Assembly: GCF_004127445.1 (NCBI RefSeq)
Contig: NZ_QEXM01000029.1
Span: 1 to 64,000, forward strand
Direction of reading: 5' to 3'
Length of the DNA: 64,000 nt
Source: Streptomyces alfalfae
GTDB taxonomy: Bacteria > Actinomycetota > Actinomycetes > Streptomycetales > Streptomycetaceae
The notes under the pieces are model-generated. The model saw nothing but the letters and a program-made list of their open reading frames with translations. It was not told where the DNA came from and searched no databases. This document shows positions 36,107 through 43,538 of this stretch, piece after piece (the stretch's first letter is position 1; each line of letters starts with the position of its first letter). The position numbers and the translations under genes are program-made.

Positions 36107-37090
36107 TCAGAACAGGACGCGGGCGAGGGCCGTGCGCGAGGCGATCACGCGCGGGTCGTCACCGCCGACCACCTCGAAGAGTTCGAGCAGGCGCACCCGG
36201 GCCTTGTCGCGGTCGTCGCCCGCCGTGCGGCGCACCGTGTCGATGAGCCGCCCGAAGGCGTCCTCGACGTGACCGCCCACCAGGTCCAGGTCGGCGGCGG
36301 CGATCTGCGCCGACACGTCGGCCGGCTTGTCGGCGGCTTCCTTGCGGACCTGCTGCGGGTCGAGGTTCTGGACGCGCTCCAGCAGTTCGGCCTGGGCGAG
36401 GCCGAGCTTGGCCTCGGTGTTGGCCGGGTCGTCGCTGAGCACGTTCTTGTACGCCTGGACGGCGCCGGCGAGGTCGCCCGCGTCGAGCGCCTGGACGGCC
36501 GCTTCGAGCAGCGCGTCGTACGGACCCGGCGGCGCCTCCGGCGCCGCGGCGGACTCCTGGCCCTCGGCCGCGGGGTCGACGGTGAGGCCCGTCAGGCCGA
36601 AGCGCTCCTCGCCCACCTGGATGAGCTGGTCGAGGGTCTGGCGGATCTGCGCCTCGGGCGCCGCACCCTGGAAGAGGGGGAGGGCCTGCCCCGCGACCAC
36701 CGCGAAGACGGCCGGAATCCCCTGGATCCCGAACTGCTGCATCAGCATCTGGTTCGCGTCGACGTCGACCTTGGCGAGGAGGAAACGGCCGTTGTACTCC
36801 TGCGCGAGCCGCTCCAGGAGGGGGCCCAGCTGCTTGCACGGCTCGCACCACTCGGCCCAGAAGTCGATGACGACCGGGACCTCGGTGGACCGCTGCAGGA
36901 CCTCTCGCTCGAAGCCCGCCTCGTCGACGTCGATGACCAGGCTCGACGGGGAGACGGCGGCGCCCGCCGCGCCCCCGCCCTGCCGGGCCGCTTCGGCGCG
37001 CGCCTGCTCCGCCTTCGCCTTGGCCTCCTGGGCCGCCTTCACCGCGGCGAGGTCGACGACTCCGCTCATGGACATGTTCCGTGGCTGCAT
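36107..37090 (-). CDS. Thioredoxin-TPR co-chaperone, YbbN/CnoX type
   Basis: 327 residues from the ATG at 37090 (GGAGG upstream); the frame is open further 5' with no site. Residues 10-50 are Ala/Gln-rich. A thioredoxin domain follows (VVIDFWAEWCEPCKQLGPLLERLA, QGIPAVFAVVAGQ), with CEPC in place of CGPC. From about residue 190 come TPR-like helices (LLEAAVQALDAGDLAGAVQAYKNVLSDDPANTEAKLGLAQAELL). E. coli CnoX/YbbN hands clients to GroEL and DnaK; a similar protein-quality role is likely here. It is monocistronic and divergent from a tetR gene. Confidence 0.88.
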   Translation of the reverse strand: MQPRNMSMSGVVDLAAVKAAQEAKAKAEQARAEAARQGGGAAGAAVSPSSLVIDVDEAGFEREVLQRSTEVPVVIDFWAEWCEPCKQLGPLLERLAQEYNGRFLLAKVDVDANQMLMQQFGIQGIPAVFAVVAGQALPLFQGAAPEAQIRQTLDQLIQVGEERFGLTGLTVDPAAEGQESAAAPEAPPGPYDALLEAAVQALDAGDLAGAVQAYKNVLSDDPANTEAKLGLAQAELLERVQNLDPQQVRKEAADKPADVSAQIAAADLDLVGGHVEDAFGRLIDTVRRTAGDDRDKARVRLLELFEVVGGDDPRVIASRTALARVLF

Positions 37091-37428
37091 GAGTACATCC
37101 TCCCCCAAGCCGTGGGCGAACCGTGCCCGTCCGTGACTCCCCGCCGGATTACGGGGGCCAAGGGGGCACGGCTTCGAGGTCCCGAGGAGGACCGGTGGTC
37201 GGCCCGGGGTCCCCACCCCGTGCCTTGGGTCGTGCGTGATCGTGTGTGGTCGCGCTCTGTTTTCCGTGTGTGGTCGCGCTCCGTGCTCACCGGCGGCTTC
37301 CGCCGCCGGACAGCTTTCGCTACGGGTCGTAGCGTAACTGGCGCGCCGCGGACCTGGGAAGACGCTCTCGGTGATCTCCCTCACTCGGCTCCCCGAAGCC
37401 GTGCGTACTGGCCGGTATGGTCGCGGGC
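37091..37428. promoter_or_regulatory. Divergent region between co-chaperone and tetR
   Basis: 338 bp. A 20-bp direct repeat (CGTGTGTGGTCGCGCTCYGT) occurs at 37241-37260 and 37265-37284 with one mismatch, 24 bp apart. Short hairpins CGGCGG-CTT-CCGCCG (near 37290) and CTACG-GGT-CGTAG (near 37320) follow. TATGGT (37416-37421) serves the tetR gene. No open frame here looks real. Confidence 0.5.
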
Positions 37429-38061
37429 ATGCAGAGTCCCCCCACGCCTGCCCACCGCCCCGGCGGCCGTCCGCGGAGCGCTGCGGCCGATGCCGCGATC
37501 CTGGAGGCGACCCGGCAGGTCCTCGTCGAGATCGGCTGGTCGAAGCTGACGCTCGGCGCCGTCGCCACCCGGGCGGGGGTCGCCAAGACGACGCTGTACC
37601 GGCGCTGGGCGGGCAAGAGCGAGCTGGTCGTGGACGCGGTGGCGGAGCTCTTCGACGAGCTGGAGCTGCCGGACAGGGGCAGCCTGGCCGCGGACATCGA
37701 GGGCGTGGTCCTGCAGTTCGCGCTGCTGCTCGGGCGGCCCGAGACGAAGACGGCCCTCATGGCGGTCGTCGCCGAGTCCACGACGGACGAGCCGCTGCGG
37801 CACCGCATCCGGGCGTCCATCGTGGACCGTCAGAAGCGGCTGGTCCTCGCGGGGCGCGAGCGGGCCCAGGCGCGGGGCGAACTCCCCGCGGAGCCGGACG
37901 GCGTCGCGGCGGCGCGCACGGCCGACCTCATCTTCGACGTGATCGCCGGAGCGGTGGTCCACCGGGCCCTGGTCAGCGCGGAGCCCGTCGACGAGGAGTG
38001 GGCCCGCCGCTTCACGCTGCTGCTGCTCGACGGCCTGGCGGCGGCCGCCGCGACGCAGTGA
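37429..38061 (+). CDS. TetR-family regulator
   Basis: 210 residues from the ATG at 37429, selected because TATGGT (37416-37421) lies 7 nt upstream, a leaderless arrangement; an ATG at 37417 overlaps that box. The HTH is KLTLGAVATRAGVAKTTLYRRWAGKSELVVDAV. The C-terminal domain (LIFDVIAGAVVHRALVSAEPVDEEWARRFTLLLL) is of the TetR_C class common in regulators of exporters and enzymes. The target is not obvious: neighbours are a convergent exported hydrolase and a divergent co-chaperone gene. Confidence 0.85.
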   Translation: MQSPPTPAHRPGGRPRSAAADAAILEATRQVLVEIGWSKLTLGAVATRAGVAKTTLYRRWAGKSELVVDAVAELFDELELPDRGSLAADIEGVVLQFALLLGRPETKTALMAVVAESTTDEPLRHRIRASIVDRQKRLVLAGRERAQARGELPAEPDGVAAARTADLIFDVIAGAVVHRALVSAEPVDEEWARRFTLLLLDGLAAAAATQ

Positions 38062-38092
38062 CCGGCCGGGGGCGCCGCCGCCCCCGGCCGGT
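38061..38092. terminator. Bidirectional terminator between tetR and hydrolase
   Basis: Perfect 14-bp stem ACCGGCCGGGGGCG and complement with a 4-nt loop, beginning at the tetR stop codon and 30 bp from the convergent hydrolase stop. Confidence 0.8.
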
Positions 38093-38121
38093 CACTTCAC
38101 CGCTGGGCTACGCCCGCCCGG

Positions 38122-39231
38122 TCACTTCTCCGCCCAGGCGCAGCTGCCGAGCGTGGCACGGCCCTTGTCGAGGAGGCGGTCCGCCTCCTGGGCGACGAGC
38201 ACGCGCGTGCGCCCGCCCTTGCCCTTGCCGCCGTCCTTGCAGACGACCGTGCGGTCGTCGTGCCCCGCCATGTCGACCAGGATCTGGTCCCAGTGCCGGT
38301 ACTGCACGTCGTGGCCGGAGTCGGCGTACGTCCGCACCTTGCGCGCCTCGGGCAGCTCGCGCTGCCAGGCCTTCAGGGTCTCGGGCGGGACGGTGGTGTC
38401 CTTCTCGCCGCCGTAGAGGTAGACGGGGGCATCCAGCCCGGAGAGGTCGGGGCCCGGGCGCTCGCAGTACAGCCGCTGCTCGTGGACCTGGGGCGCCGGG
38501 TCGGACTGCTGGCCGCGCTGGTTGTAGGTCCGCGCGCCCTCCTCGTACGCGGTGTCGGCGAAGCCCGGTATCGACTTCACGGGGCTGTCGTCGGGGAAGG
38601 CCCACCACTTGCGCGGGTCCTTGATCTGGTCCCGCACGGCGTCGGCGAGCGCCTCGTCGCCCATGGCGCAGAACGCGGGCTCGGCGCCGTAGGGCGGCAG
38701 GGCCGCGGCGAGGTGCAGCGCCGAGACGCGGTCGGGGGCCCTGGCGGCGAGTTCGGCGGCGTACGGGCCGCCCCCGGAGATGGCGACCACGGTGAAGTCC
38801 TCGACCTTCAGGCGGTCCATGACGGCCAGGGCGTCCTCGGCGTAGTCGCTCTTGTCGAGGCCGGCGTCGAACTCGGTGTCGCCGAAGCCGTTGCGCTCCA
38901 CGGAGATCAGGCGGAGGCCCAGGTCCTCGCGGGTGGTGCGGAAGAAGTCCGTCATGTGCGAGGCGCGGGCGCTGGTGCCGGTGCCGCCGATGTAGAGGAC
39001 GGGGCGGCCGTCCTCGTTGCCGGTGTCCGAATAGTGCGCCGTCCGTCCACCGGCGAGTCTCGCCGCCCGCACCTCGGGGCCGAGCGAGTCGAAGCCGTCC
39101 TGCACCTTCGGCTCGGGCGGCGGGCTCGCGCTGACCTCGCCCGAGCCGCCCACCAGGAGCGCGCCGAGGACGGTGAGGGTGGCGGCTCCTATGGCGACGG
39201 CGGCGGTACGGGCGTGGCCGGTCGAGGTCAC
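38122..39231 (-). CDS. Exported alpha/beta hydrolase
   Basis: 369 residues from the GTG at 39231, with GGAG five bases upstream. A signal peptide or anchor (ARTAAVAIGAATLTVLGALLVGG) is followed by an alpha/beta-hydrolase domain: VLYIGGTGTSARASHM (oxyanion), FTVVAISGGGPYAAELAAR (nucleophile Ser), APVYLYGGEKDTTVPPETL (Asp) and YADSGHDVQYRHW (His). Two pairs of Cys in the C-terminal half could form disulfides, as expected outside the cell. The substrate is unknown; relatives include proline iminopeptidase-like and lipase-like enzymes. It ends against a terminator shared with tetR. Confidence 0.85.
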   Translation of the reverse strand: MTSTGHARTAAVAIGAATLTVLGALLVGGSGEVSASPPPEPKVQDGFDSLGPEVRAARLAGGRTAHYSDTGNEDGRPVLYIGGTGTSARASHMTDFFRTTREDLGLRLISVERNGFGDTEFDAGLDKSDYAEDALAVMDRLKVEDFTVVAISGGGPYAAELAARAPDRVSALHLAAALPPYGAEPAFCAMGDEALADAVRDQIKDPRKWWAFPDDSPVKSIPGFADTAYEEGARTYNQRGQQSDPAPQVHEQRLYCERPGPDLSGLDAPVYLYGGEKDTTVPPETLKAWQRELPEARKVRTYADSGHDVQYRHWDQILVDMAGHDDRTVVCKDGGKGKGGRTRVLVAQEADRLLDKGRATLGSCAWAEK

Positions 39232-39357
39232 GGTTACTCCAGGGTCGGGGGCGGTTGACCGGCCGAGCGCCTGCCCTGGACCGGGGGCCTTAAACCTGCC
39301 TTTTCGCGCCGCGGCCCTTGGGGGCCGCGACGCCCGTCCCTGTGTCCCTCTTTCACC

Positions 39358-39477
39358 GCGGGCCGTGGGGGCTGAGCGCGCAGTTCCCCGCGCCCCTTCG
39401 GGCGCGGCCCTCGGTGCCGGTGGTGGCAGCGGCTCCCGGGGGCGCGGGGAATTGGGCGACAAGCCCCCACGGCCCGC
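39358..39477. repeat. Imperfect inverted repeat of the dispersed Streptomyces type
   Basis: Two arms of 39 bp, 39358-39396 and 39439-39477, are about 85 percent complementary. The arm carries GCGGGCCGTGGGGGCT and CAGTTCCCCGCGCCCC. I recall this GTGGGGGCTTGTCGCGCAGTT-like sequence as a common intergenic repeat in streptomycetes. It sits between the exported hydrolase promoter and the icmA stop. Confidence 0.7.
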
Positions 39478-39492
39478 AGGAGACCCGAGCCC

Positions 39493-41193
39493 TTAGAACC
39501 CCGGCGGCTCCACATACACGCCCCACTCCTCGCGGAGCACCCCGCAGATCTCGCCGAGGCTCGCCTCCGCGCGGACCGCCTCCAGCATGGGGGCGATCAT
39601 GTTGGAGCCGTCCCGCGCCGCCGCGAGCATCGCGTCGAGCGAGGCACGCACGCGTGCGTCGTCCCGCCCGGCCTTGCGCGCCGTGAGGTCCTTGACCTGC
39701 TCCCGCTCCACCTCGTGGCTGACCCGCAGGATCTCCAGGTCACCGGTGACGGAGCCCTCGTGGCAGTTGACGCCGACGACGCGCTTGTCGCCCTTCTCCA
39801 GGGACTGCTGGTACCGGAAGGCGGACTCGGCGATCTCGCCGGTGAACCAGCCGTCCTCGATGCCGCGCAGGATGCCGGAGGTGATCGGACCGATCGGGTG
39901 CTGCCCGTCGGGGCGGGCCCGCCGTCCCCGCTCCTTGATCTGCTCGAAGATCTTCTCCGCGTCGGCCTCGATGCGGTCGGTGAGCTGCTCGATGTACCAG
40001 GAGCCGCCCAGCGGGTCCGCGACGTTCGCGACGCCGGTCTCCTCCATCAGCACCTGCTGCGTGCGCAGCGCGATCTCGGCGGCCTGCTCGCTGGGCAGGG
40101 CGAGGGTCTCGTCGAGGGCGTTGGTGTGCAGGGAGTTCGTGCCGCCGAGGACGGCCGCGAGGGCTTCGACGGCCGTCCGCACGACGTTGTTGTACGGCTG
40201 CTGGGCCGTGAGCGAGACGCCGGCGGTCTGCGTGTGGAAGCGCAGCCACTGGGCCTTGTCGGTCCGCGCCCCGTACTCGTCGCGCAGCCAGCGGGCCCAG
40301 ATGCGGCGGGCCGCGCGGAACTTCGCGATCTCCTCGAAGAAGTCGACGTGCGCGTCGAAGAAGAAGGAGAGACCGGGGGCGAAGACGTCCACGTCGAGGC
40401 CGCGGCTGAGCCCCAGCTCCACGTATCCGAAGCCGTCCGCGAGGGTGTAGGCCAGCTCCTGAGCGGCCGTCGCGCCCGCCTCACGGATGTGGTACCCGGA
40501 GACGGAGAGCGGCTTGTACGCGGGGATGTCGCGCGCGCAGTGCTCCATCAGGTCGCCGATGAGGCGCAGGTGCGGCTCGGGCTGGAAGAGCCACTCCTTC
40601 TGCGCGATGTACTCCTTGAAGATGTCCGTCTGGAGCGTGCCGTTGAGGACGCCGGGGTCGACGCCCTGGCGCTCGGCTGCGACCAGGTACATGCAGAAGA
40701 CGGGCACGGCGGGCCCGCTGATCGTCATGGAGGTCGTGACGTCGCCGAGCGGGATGTCCTTGAAGAGGACCTCCATGTCGGCGGCGGAGTCGATGGCGAC
40801 GCCGCAGTGGCCGACCTCGCCGAGCGAGCGCGGGTCGTCGGAGTCGCGGCCCATGAGGGTCGGCATGTCGAAGGCGACCGAGAGGCCGCCGCCGCCGTTG
40901 GCCAGGATCATCTTGTAGCGCTCGTTCGTCTGCTCGGCGTTGCCGAAGCCCGCGAACTGGCGGATGGTCCAGGTCCGGCCGCGGTACCCGGTGGGGTAGA
41001 GCCCGCGCGTGAAGGGGTACTCCCCCGGCCAGCCGATCCGCTCGAACCCTTCGTACGTGTCGCCGGGCCGCGGCCCGTAGACCGGGTCGACCGGGTCGCC
41101 GGAGAGCGTGGTGAAGTCCGCGTCACGCTTGCGGGCCTTGTCGTAACGGGCCTGCCAGCGGCGGCGGCCTTCCTCGATCGCGTCAGCGTCCAT
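39493..41193 (-). CDS. icmA: Isobutyryl-CoA mutase large subunit
   Basis: 566 residues from the ATG at 41193, the length I expect for IcmA. It interconverts isobutyryl-CoA and n-butyryl-CoA together with the cobalamin-binding small subunit IcmB, which is not in the window. [11 protein letters not shown] places Phe at residue 80, and [10 protein letters not shown] places Gln at 198; methylmalonyl-CoA mutase has Tyr and Arg at these positions, so the substrate call is well supported. An open frame extends 17 codons further but runs through a palindromic promoter element. The MeaB chaperone gene is 13 kb away. Confidence 0.93.
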   Translation of the reverse strand: MDADAIEEGRRRWQARYDKARKRDADFTTLSGDPVDPVYGPRPGDTYEGFERIGWPGEYPFTRGLYPTGYRGRTWTIRQFAGFGNAEQTNERYKMILANGGGGLSVAFDMPTLMGRDSDDPRSLGEVGHCGVAIDSAADMEVLFKDIPLGDVTTSMTISGPAVPVFCMYLVAAERQGVDPGVLNGTLQTDIFKEYIAQKEWLFQPEPHLRLIGDLMEHCARDIPAYKPLSVSGYHIREAGATAAQELAYTLADGFGYVELGLSRGLDVDVFAPGLSFFFDAHVDFFEEIAKFRAARRIWARWLRDEYGARTDKAQWLRFHTQTAGVSLTAQQPYNNVVRTAVEALAAVLGGTNSLHTNALDETLALPSEQAAEIALRTQQVLMEETGVANVADPLGGSWYIEQLTDRIEADAEKIFEQIKERGRRARPDGQHPIGPITSGILRGIEDGWFTGEIAESAFRYQQSLEKGDKRVVGVNCHEGSVTGDLEILRVSHEVEREQVKDLTARKAGRDDARVRASLDAMLAAARDGSNMIAPMLEAVRAEASLGEICGVLREEWGVYVEPPGF

Positions 41194-41200
41194 ACCCCTG

Positions 41201-41224
41201 AATTTACTAGGACGTCCTAGTAAA
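41201..41224 (-). promoter_or_regulatory. Perfect 22-bp palindrome at the icmA promoter
   Basis: TTTACTAGGAC followed immediately by its exact complement (41203-41224). On the minus strand TAAATT (41201-41206) lies 7 nt before the icmA ATG, a leaderless-type -10, so the palindrome would cover the core promoter. It is a strong operator candidate, probably for a regulator sensing branched-chain acyl-CoA metabolism. Confidence 0.65.
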
Positions 41225-41275
41225 AGTCGATGGCTGACCGCCACGGGTTGCCCGTGGCGGTGTCATCCGGGGCGG

Positions 41276-41608
41276 TTACGCCCTGGCGGCGACCGGCGAG
41301 CCGTCGGTGATCAGGGGCTGCACCTCGCGCGCGACCTTGCGCTCGACGAAGAACGCGGCGGTCGGGATGGTGCCGGAGACGAGCAGCCACAGCAGCTTGC
41401 CGAACGGCCACTTCGCCTTGGAGCCCAGGTCGAAGGCGAAGATCAGATAGATGATGTACAGGACACCGTGGACCTGGGAGACGACCAGGGTCAGGCCCTC
41501 ACCCGTGCCGAAGCCGTACTTGGCCACCATGCAGGCGCACAGGATGAGGAGCATGACGGCGGTGACATAGGCCATCACCCGGTAGCGGGTCAGCACGCTG
41601 GATTTCAT
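41276..41608 (-). CDS. DUF3817-family membrane protein
   Basis: 110 residues with three TM helices (VMAYVTAVMLLILCACMVA, LVVSQVHGVLYIIYLIFAFDLG, LLWLLVSGTIPTAAFFVER). The VHG..Y...FAFDLG and PFGKLLWLL...P..FFVERK pattern is DUF3817, a small integral membrane family of actinobacteria without assigned function. TACGCT (41616-41621) is 7 nt from the ATG, so the mRNA is probably leaderless. A second DUF3817 gene is at 47854. It lies between icmA and a MarR gene, all on the minus strand. Confidence 0.82.
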   Translation of the reverse strand: MKSSVLTRYRVMAYVTAVMLLILCACMVAKYGFGTGEGLTLVVSQVHGVLYIIYLIFAFDLGSKAKWPFGKLLWLLVSGTIPTAAFFVERKVAREVQPLITDGSPVAARA

Positions 41609-41674
41609 GCGTACGAGCGTAACGGCCCGTCTCGCGCGATCTTCGCCGCCCCCGGCGGAACGGAGCGGACGGCT

Positions 41675-42184
41675 CTACTTCTCCTCGAAGTCCCGCGCGG
41701 CGATCCGCAGCGGGCGCAGCATCGCGAAGATCTCCCCGCACTCCTCGGCGTCGTACGCCCCGAGCCCGAAGTCCATCGCCATCAGCTCGCGCGTGGCGGC
41801 CTCGACGACCTCGCGGCCCTTCCCGGTGATGGAGGCGAGGGTGCCGCGGCCGTCGTTCGGGTTCGGCCGCTTGTCGACGAGGCCGGACTTCACGAGGCGG
41901 TCGACGGTGTTGGTGACGGAGGTGGGGTGCACCATGAGCCGCTCGCCGATCTTCGACATCGGCAGCTCGCCGGCCTGCGAGAAGGTGAGGAGCACCAGCG
42001 CCTCGTAGCGCGCGAAGGTCAGTCCGTACGGCTTGACGACGGCGTCGACCTCGGCGAGCAGGATCTGGTGCGCGCGCATGATGGAGGTGATCGCGCCCAT
42101 GGCCGGCACCGATCCCCAGCGCTGCTTCCAGAGCTCGTCGGCGCGGGCGATCGGATCGAAGGGAAGGCTGAGCGGCTTCGGCAC
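41675..42184 (-). CDS. MarR-family regulator
   Basis: 169 residues. The winged HTH is at residues 60-125: LTFARYEALVLLTFSQAGELPMSKIGERLMVHPTSVTNTVDRLVKSGLV followed by the wing KRPNPNDGRGTLASIT. GTG start with TAAGGT 7 nt upstream (42192-42197), so probably leaderless. It lies 66 bp above the DUF3817 gene and two genes above icmA on the same strand; whether it controls them or binds the icmA palindrome is unknown. Confidence 0.87.
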   Translation of the reverse strand: MPKPLSLPFDPIARADELWKQRWGSVPAMGAITSIMRAHQILLAEVDAVVKPYGLTFARYEALVLLTFSQAGELPMSKIGERLMVHPTSVTNTVDRLVKSGLVDKRPNPNDGRGTLASITGKGREVVEAATRELMAMDFGLGAYDAEECGEIFAMLRPLRIAARDFEEK

Positions 42185-42461
42185 GCCAAAGACCTTACCC
42201 GCCGGTCATATGGTGGTCAGCCCCGTCTCGCGATTCGGAAGGCCCGCCCGGAGCCCGGCCCCGGCGCGCACGAGCGGACCCACCCCGGCATCGAGCGCAC
42301 CGCCGGTGTGGCACAAGGTCAGAAATGTCCCGCTGTGCAACGATTGCCGGGCTGACTGCCCGTCACGCCGACTGCCCGTCCCGTCGGCCGCCACCGCCCG
42401 TTCGTCGCCCGCTCTCGCGTCGCCCGCCCACGCCGCCCGTCACGTCGCCCAAGGGGTCTGG

Positions 42462-43499
42462 ATGCACCGGCTGCTCCCCACGTTCACGGCACTCACGGCT
42501 CTCACCGCCCTCGCCCTCACGACGGGCTGCTCGTCGGGGCCCGGGGCCGAGGCCGGTGCCGCGCGGCCCGAGGGCGCCGCCGCCACGAGCCCGGCCGCCG
42601 AGGGGTCGAAGGCGCCGCCGAGCACGTTCTGGGTCGACCCCGACAGCCCCGCGGCCCGCCAGGTCGAGGAGTGGCGGCGCGAGGGGCGCGAGCGGGACGC
42701 GGAGGCGCTGAGGCGGATCTCCGAGCGGCCCATGGCCATCTGGCCCGCGGGGGACGACCCGGCGTCCGACGTCAGGGCGGCCACCGAGGGCGCGGCGAAG
42801 GAGGGCCGCACGGCCGTGCTCGTCGCGTACAACATCCCGCACCGCGACTGCGGCCAGCACTCCGCGGGCGGCGCGGGCAGCGCCGAGGCCTACCGGGGCT
42901 GGGTGGACAGCTTCGCCGAGGCCATCGGCGACGCCCCGGCGCTGGTCATCCTCGAACCCGACGCGATCCCGCACATCGTGGACGGCTGCACCCCGCAGGA
43001 GTACCACGCCGACCGCTACCAGCTGCTCTCCGAGGCGATCCAGCGGTTCAAGCGGCAGCCGGACGTGAAGGTGTACCTCGACGCGGGCAACCCCGGCTGG
43101 ATCACCGACCCGCACAAGCTCTCCGAGCCGCTCCGGCAGGCGGGCGTCGCCCAGGCCGACGGCTTCTCGCTGAACGTCTCCAACTTCCAGAGCGACCGGA
43201 CCACCAAGGCGTACGGACACACGCTGTCGGCGGCGGTCGGCGGCAAGCACTTCGTCATGGACACCAGCCGCAACGGCAGGGGCCCGCTCGCCGGCGACCG
43301 GCAGGACGCCTGGTGCAACCCGCCGGGACGCGGCCTCGGCACCCCGCCGACCGACCGCACGGACGACCCGCTGCTCGACGCCGTCCTGTGGATCAAGCGC
43401 CCCGGCGACTCCGACGGCCCCTGCCGGGGCGGCCCGGAGGCGGGCCAGTGGTGGCCGGACTACGCGCTGGGCCTCGCCCGCAACGCCAAGGAGGCGTGA
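42462..43499 (+). CDS. cslZ: Glycoside hydrolase family 6 lipoprotein (endoglucanase-like)
   Basis: 345 residues; AAGGGG precedes the ATG. The signal peptide ends LALTTGC, a lipobox, so it is an exported lipoprotein. GH6 motifs are LVAYNIPHRDCGQHSAGG (catalytic Asp loop), ALVILEPDAIPHIV (proton donor Asp), FSLNVSNFQS, FVMDTSRNGRGP and DAWCNPPGRGLG. GH6 enzymes cleave beta-1,4-glucan. It is convergent with glxA-cslA, which make and modify a beta-glucan at hyphal tips, so it probably trims that polymer. The symbol follows the S. coelicolor/lividans homologue next to cslA as I recall it. Confidence 0.88.
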   Translation: MHRLLPTFTALTALTALALTTGCSSGPGAEAGAARPEGAAATSPAAEGSKAPPSTFWVDPDSPAARQVEEWRREGRERDAEALRRISERPMAIWPAGDDPASDVRAATEGAAKEGRTAVLVAYNIPHRDCGQHSAGGAGSAEAYRGWVDSFAEAIGDAPALVILEPDAIPHIVDGCTPQEYHADRYQLLSEAIQRFKRQPDVKVYLDAGNPGWITDPHKLSEPLRQAGVAQADGFSLNVSNFQSDRTTKAYGHTLSAAVGGKHFVMDTSRNGRGPLAGDRQDAWCNPPGRGLGTPPTDRTDDPLLDAVLWIKRPGDSDGPCRGGPEAGQWWPDYALGLARNAKEA

Positions 43500-43538
43500 G
43501 GCCGCCCGGCGGCGTCGCCGGCGAGACCCGCCGCCGGG

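Noticed and set aside
39358-39477. Rho-independent terminator of icmA
   Set aside because: The arms are long and imperfect with a 42-nt loop and match a dispersed repeat pattern, better explained as a repeat element.
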